Shown: one piece after another, positions 7,167 to 9,200 of the stretch
Layout of the letters: each line of letters opens with the position of its first letter
Position numbering within the stretch: position 1 is the first letter of the stretch
The notes under the pieces: model-generated
What the model was told of the DNA's origin: nothing
The model's input: the letters and a program-made list of their open reading frames with translations, nothing else
Database searches by the model: none
Source: CAYTLQ01 sp964438715
Lineage (GTDB): Bacteria; Bacteroidota; Ignavibacteria; Ignavibacteriales; Ignavibacteriaceae
Direction: 5' to 3'
DNA length: 9,200 nt
NCBI GenBank assembly: GCA_964438715.1
Contig: CAYTLQ010000078.1
Span: 1 to 9,200 of the forward strand
Program-made: the position numbers and the translations under genes

Positions 7167-7411
7167 ACTACACATCGTGCACGCTTTTTAGATTTTTTCT
7201 TTTTTTTCGAGTTAGGAACTCGTTTACCATTAAAAAATTTATGTCAATTCTGTATATTATTTTCTATTATTGCAATTATTAAAATATCACTTAGAGACAC
7301 TCTGTCAAATTAACAATCGAATACAGCTAATGCGCAAAATTGATAAAAAAGATTCTATGAAAGCGCCTTAAAAGTAACAGCCCTTATTCTCCGGAAAGGA
7401 TTTCCGCTGAT
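7167..7411. other. Divergent intergenic region with two short dyads, no gene
   Basis: With the STAS promoter area this makes a gap of about 300 bp between divergently transcribed genes. It contains a perfect 8-bp palindrome CGTGCACG (7176-7183), 10 bp upstream of the candidate STAS -35 box, and an inverted repeat CGAGTT-AGG-AACTCG (7208-7222) preceded by an unbroken pyrimidine-rich run from about 7184. Neither dyad is followed by a T tract that would make it a convincing terminator. I could not identify a good promoter for the plus-strand gene at 7412, and no RNA gene or long repeat is evident. Confidence 0.45.
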
Positions 7412-8590
7412 ATGATACTCGAAACCCTTGATGTAAAGAAAAACGATATTTTTATTTATTCTCTCAACCGCTTTAGTATGGAGAATAACTTTAAACTTAT
7501 CAATAAAGATGCACGGGTGAAGTATCCTAAATCCATTCATTTTAATGATGTCTGCCATTTTATTAATGACGGAAGACCCAAGAACCTTATACTTTACCGA
7601 CTTCTCACCAATATTCCCGATTTTGATCCTCAGTATATCAAGTATGGTTTGATGATTAATGTTGATGACCAAAAAGAAGTCCTTTTTTTCGACCCCGCTT
7701 TTGCAGTAAAAGAGCTTGAAGATTATAGCAATGTTGATGCATACCCCAATCTTCGTTTCAGGATTCAGCAAGTCGGTTTGATTTCATTAGTACGCCGATT
7801 TGGCGAGGGTAGTTTTCATGAGGTATATGCGTTCGATTTGGAGGCTACAGAAGTCCGTTGGCAGAACGACCGTGTTTTTGCAGAAATTATCTTTGCTTTC
7901 GATGAAATTTATTTTGATGAAGAAGACAAAGTACTTCCGAATGAACAGAACAGGGCAATATCCCCAAGAAAATTTGTCTCTATCACTTCTGAACAAACTG
8001 CAAACGAAATGATAGAGGAAGATCACGCCCCACAACTTTCTCAACTTAAACGACTGAAAGCAAAACCTATTCAGACATTGGAAAAACAACAAAGACCTGT
8101 TTCACCTCAAAAACGAATGACAGATGCTACTGAAAGGAGATACTCTGACAATAGTTTTATTGTTAACCATATCGATATTCTCAATATTCCGAGGCATAGC
8201 CCCATACCTGTGAGAAGTACCGGGGAGTCCCCATCCGATTTGAAGTCTCGCTCTGATGAGCAAAACATTCTGAATCGAAAACCTCAGGAGGAAAGAAACA
8301 AACCATTTAACCCTGTCAAAAATGAAACCCCGCAGAAACCTGTTCAGAAAACACCTCCGGTAACCCCGTCAGAAAACGAAGAGCACACTGTTCAAAAGCC
8401 GGAGAAAAAAACTTTTTCTTCATTTATAAAAAATGCAAAGAAGGAGTTAAATTCAGGTTCAGAGAGTGATACCGGAGATGATAAAAAGCGTCATCAGGTT
8501 ATCGATATCTTCAAAACTTCTGCATCTATTCAGGATTTTATGATTGAACGGGGTAAAAAGCAGGTTGTGCTTAAACTTAAGAATCGCTGA
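7412..8590 (+). CDS. Protein of unknown function: ordered N-terminal domain, long disordered linker, short C-terminal motif
   Basis: I do not recognise this 392-residue protein. It has no signal peptide and no membrane segment, so it is probably cytoplasmic. Residues 1-170 are of mixed alpha/beta composition, with hydrophobic strands such as NLILYRLL (58-65), YGLMINV (78-84), EVLFFDPAF (89-97), LISLVRRFG (123-131) and VFAEIIFAFDEIYFDE (155-170). From about 172 to 358 the chain is low in hydrophobics and rich in Lys, Pro, Glu, Gln and Ser (for example PVSPQK, KPVQKTPPVTPSENEE), hence likely disordered, broken by a small hydrophobic island NHIDILNIP (252-260). The last 30 residues become ordered again (HQVIDIFKTSASIQDFMI, then KQVVLKLK). 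The ATG at 7412 is the first start after an in-frame stop at 7358-7360; an AAAGGA lies 11 nt upstream, rather far. The gene ends 4 bp from the glycosyltransferase on the other strand. Coding is supported by length and amino-acid composition; function is open. Confidence 0.85.
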   Translation: MILETLDVKKNDIFIYSLNRFSMENNFKLINKDARVKYPKSIHFNDVCHFINDGRPKNLILYRLLTNIPDFDPQYIKYGLMINVDDQKEVLFFDPAFAVKELEDYSNVDAYPNLRFRIQQVGLISLVRRFGEGSFHEVYAFDLEATEVRWQNDRVFAEIIFAFDEIYFDEEDKVLPNEQNRAISPRKFVSITSEQTANEMIEEDHAPQLSQLKRLKAKPIQTLEKQQRPVSPQKRMTDATERRYSDNSFIVNHIDILNIPRHSPIPVRSTGESPSDLKSRSDEQNILNRKPQEERNKPFNPVKNETPQKPVQKTPPVTPSENEEHTVQKPEKKTFSSFIKNAKKELNSGSESDTGDDKKRHQVIDIFKTSASIQDFMIERGKKQVVLKLKNR

Positions 8591-8594
8591 AGTT

Positions 8595-9200
8595 TTACTG
8601 ATTTTTCAACAAATCTTTTAACATGCCGGGAATTTCATGAAATTTATTACGACTTATTTTTGCGGAAATATTTTCACTAAAAGGAATACGGTCTCGTTCA
8701 CGAAAATATCTCCGGATACCTTCCGCAAGAGAGAATTTATCTTCCGCTTTTACCATATAACCCGTTTTCCCATCTTCTACAAATTCCTTAAGTCCGCCTA
8801 CATCGGTAACAACAACCGGTTTGTTAAAACCGTATGCAATATTCAATATTCCACTTTGTGTTGCTTCTCTGTAAGGCAATACGACCAGATCACAGGCTGA
8901 ATAATATTTTTCAACCTCCTCATTAGGTACAAAACTATTTATGAGTGTAATGTTGGAATCTAAACTCAAATTTTGTATCTGTGTGCGGTAAATGTTGATA
9001 TCTTCGTAAGACTCGCCAACAATGAGAAGTTTATAATTATTATCTCCTTCAACAAGGATCTTCATAGCATCAATAAGCACATCCAAACCTTTATATCGGC
9101 GTATATAACCAAAAAACAACAGAACCTTATCATCATTCGAATAACCGAATTCTTGTTTTGTATTCTTCGATTCGTTCTTTAACGAATAGCAGTCATATAC
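8595..9200 (-). CDS. GT4-family glycosyltransferase, C-terminal part (cut by window edge)
   Basis: The reading frame is open from the right edge to the stop at 8597-8595, giving 201 residues; the N-terminal half lies outside. It is the nucleotide-sugar-binding C-terminal Rossmann domain of a GT-B glycosyltransferase, probably cytoplasmic or peripheral at the membrane, acting in polysaccharide or glycolipid assembly. Visible marks are VLLFFGYIRRYKGLDVLI (26-43), where the Arg and Lys normally bind donor phosphates, KLLIVGE, the segment SACDLVVLPYREATQSGI (101-118) and PVVVTDVGG followed by LKEFVEDGKTGYMV. The usual E-x7-E donor motif reads E112-x7-N120, so the second Glu is replaced; similar Q or N variants occur in relatives with the ATQSG signature. 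Donor and acceptor cannot be told. It converges with the unknown gene at 7412 without an obvious terminator between them. Confidence 0.93.
   Translation of the reverse strand, partial: VYDCYSLKNESKNTKQEFGYSNDDKVLLFFGYIRRYKGLDVLIDAMKILVEGDNNYKLLIVGESYEDINIYRTQIQNLSLDSNITLINSFVPNEEVEKYYSACDLVVLPYREATQSGILNIAYGFNKPVVVTDVGGLKEFVEDGKTGYMVKAEDKFSLAEGIRRYFRERDRIPFSENISAKISRNKFHEIPGMLKDLLKNQ

Noticed and set aside
7190..7230. Hairpin CGAGTT-AGG-AACTCG with adjacent T run as a terminator
   Set aside because: The T-rich run lies before the hairpin on the plus strand and becomes an A run after it on the minus strand, so it does not have terminator geometry; no gene ends there either.
7355..7771. Minus-strand open frame of 138 residues opposite the unknown gene
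   Set aside because: It mirrors the codon structure of the plus-strand gene at 7412, which is far longer, has a better start context and has plausible domain organisation.
7787..8092. Minus-strand open frame of 101 residues
   Set aside because: Antisense shadow of the unknown gene; Cys/Phe-rich composition is typical of a non-coding frame.
8560..8620. Bidirectional terminator between the unknown gene and the glycosyltransferase
   Set aside because: Only short imperfect dyads such as CTTAAACTTAAG are present; no GC-rich stem with a T tract.
1..9200. Mobile element, CRISPR array, tRNA or a new multi-gene defence-type system
   Set aside because: No transposase, integrase, terminal repeats, regularly spaced repeats or tRNA-like cloverleaf were seen, and the genes are mostly of common chromosomal type.

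Overview
The window looks like chromosomal DNA from a member of the Ignavibacteria or a close relative in the Bacteroidota/Chlorobiota group. Two things suggest this: two secreted proteins carry the 'PNPFNPST' type A sorting module of the type IX secretion system (T9SS) in the form common in that class, and the DNA is moderately AT-rich. The assignment is an inference from protein style; no rRNA or other marker gene is present.

Layout. Positions 1-2004, minus strand: an M19 (renal-dipeptidase type) exported peptidase, followed 2 bp downstream by the start of an APC-superfamily amino-acid permease that runs off the left edge. A divergent 222-bp gap at 2005-2226 separates them from a 962-residue secreted T9SS cargo protein on the plus strand (2227-5115). 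That protein has two beta-propeller-like regions, an Ig-like linker domain and a C-terminal sorting domain, and ends at a strong hairpin terminator. Facing it on the minus strand are purA (5427-6695) and, upstream of purA, a STAS-domain anti-anti-sigma-like protein (6774-7112) with its own intrinsic terminator between the two. A 300-bp gap precedes a plus-strand gene of unknown function (7412-8590), which meets the 3' end of a GT4 glycosyltransferase (8595 to the right edge, minus strand) tail to tail.

Functionally the left part suggests peptide use: an exported dipeptidase next to an amino-acid permease, probably one transcript. The central secreted protein and the peptidase are both tied to T9SS export. 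purA (AMP synthesis), the STAS regulator and the glycosyltransferase are ordinary chromosomal genes with no evident link to one another.

I found no mobile elements, CRISPR arrays, tRNAs or rRNAs, and no convincing new multi-gene system. The most unusual item is the peptidase: its T9SS sorting-type module is not at the C-terminus but lies inside the N-terminal part, apparently splitting a carboxypeptidase-regulatory-like domain, upstream of the catalytic domain. The unknown gene at 7412-8590 is the other item with real potential for novelty.
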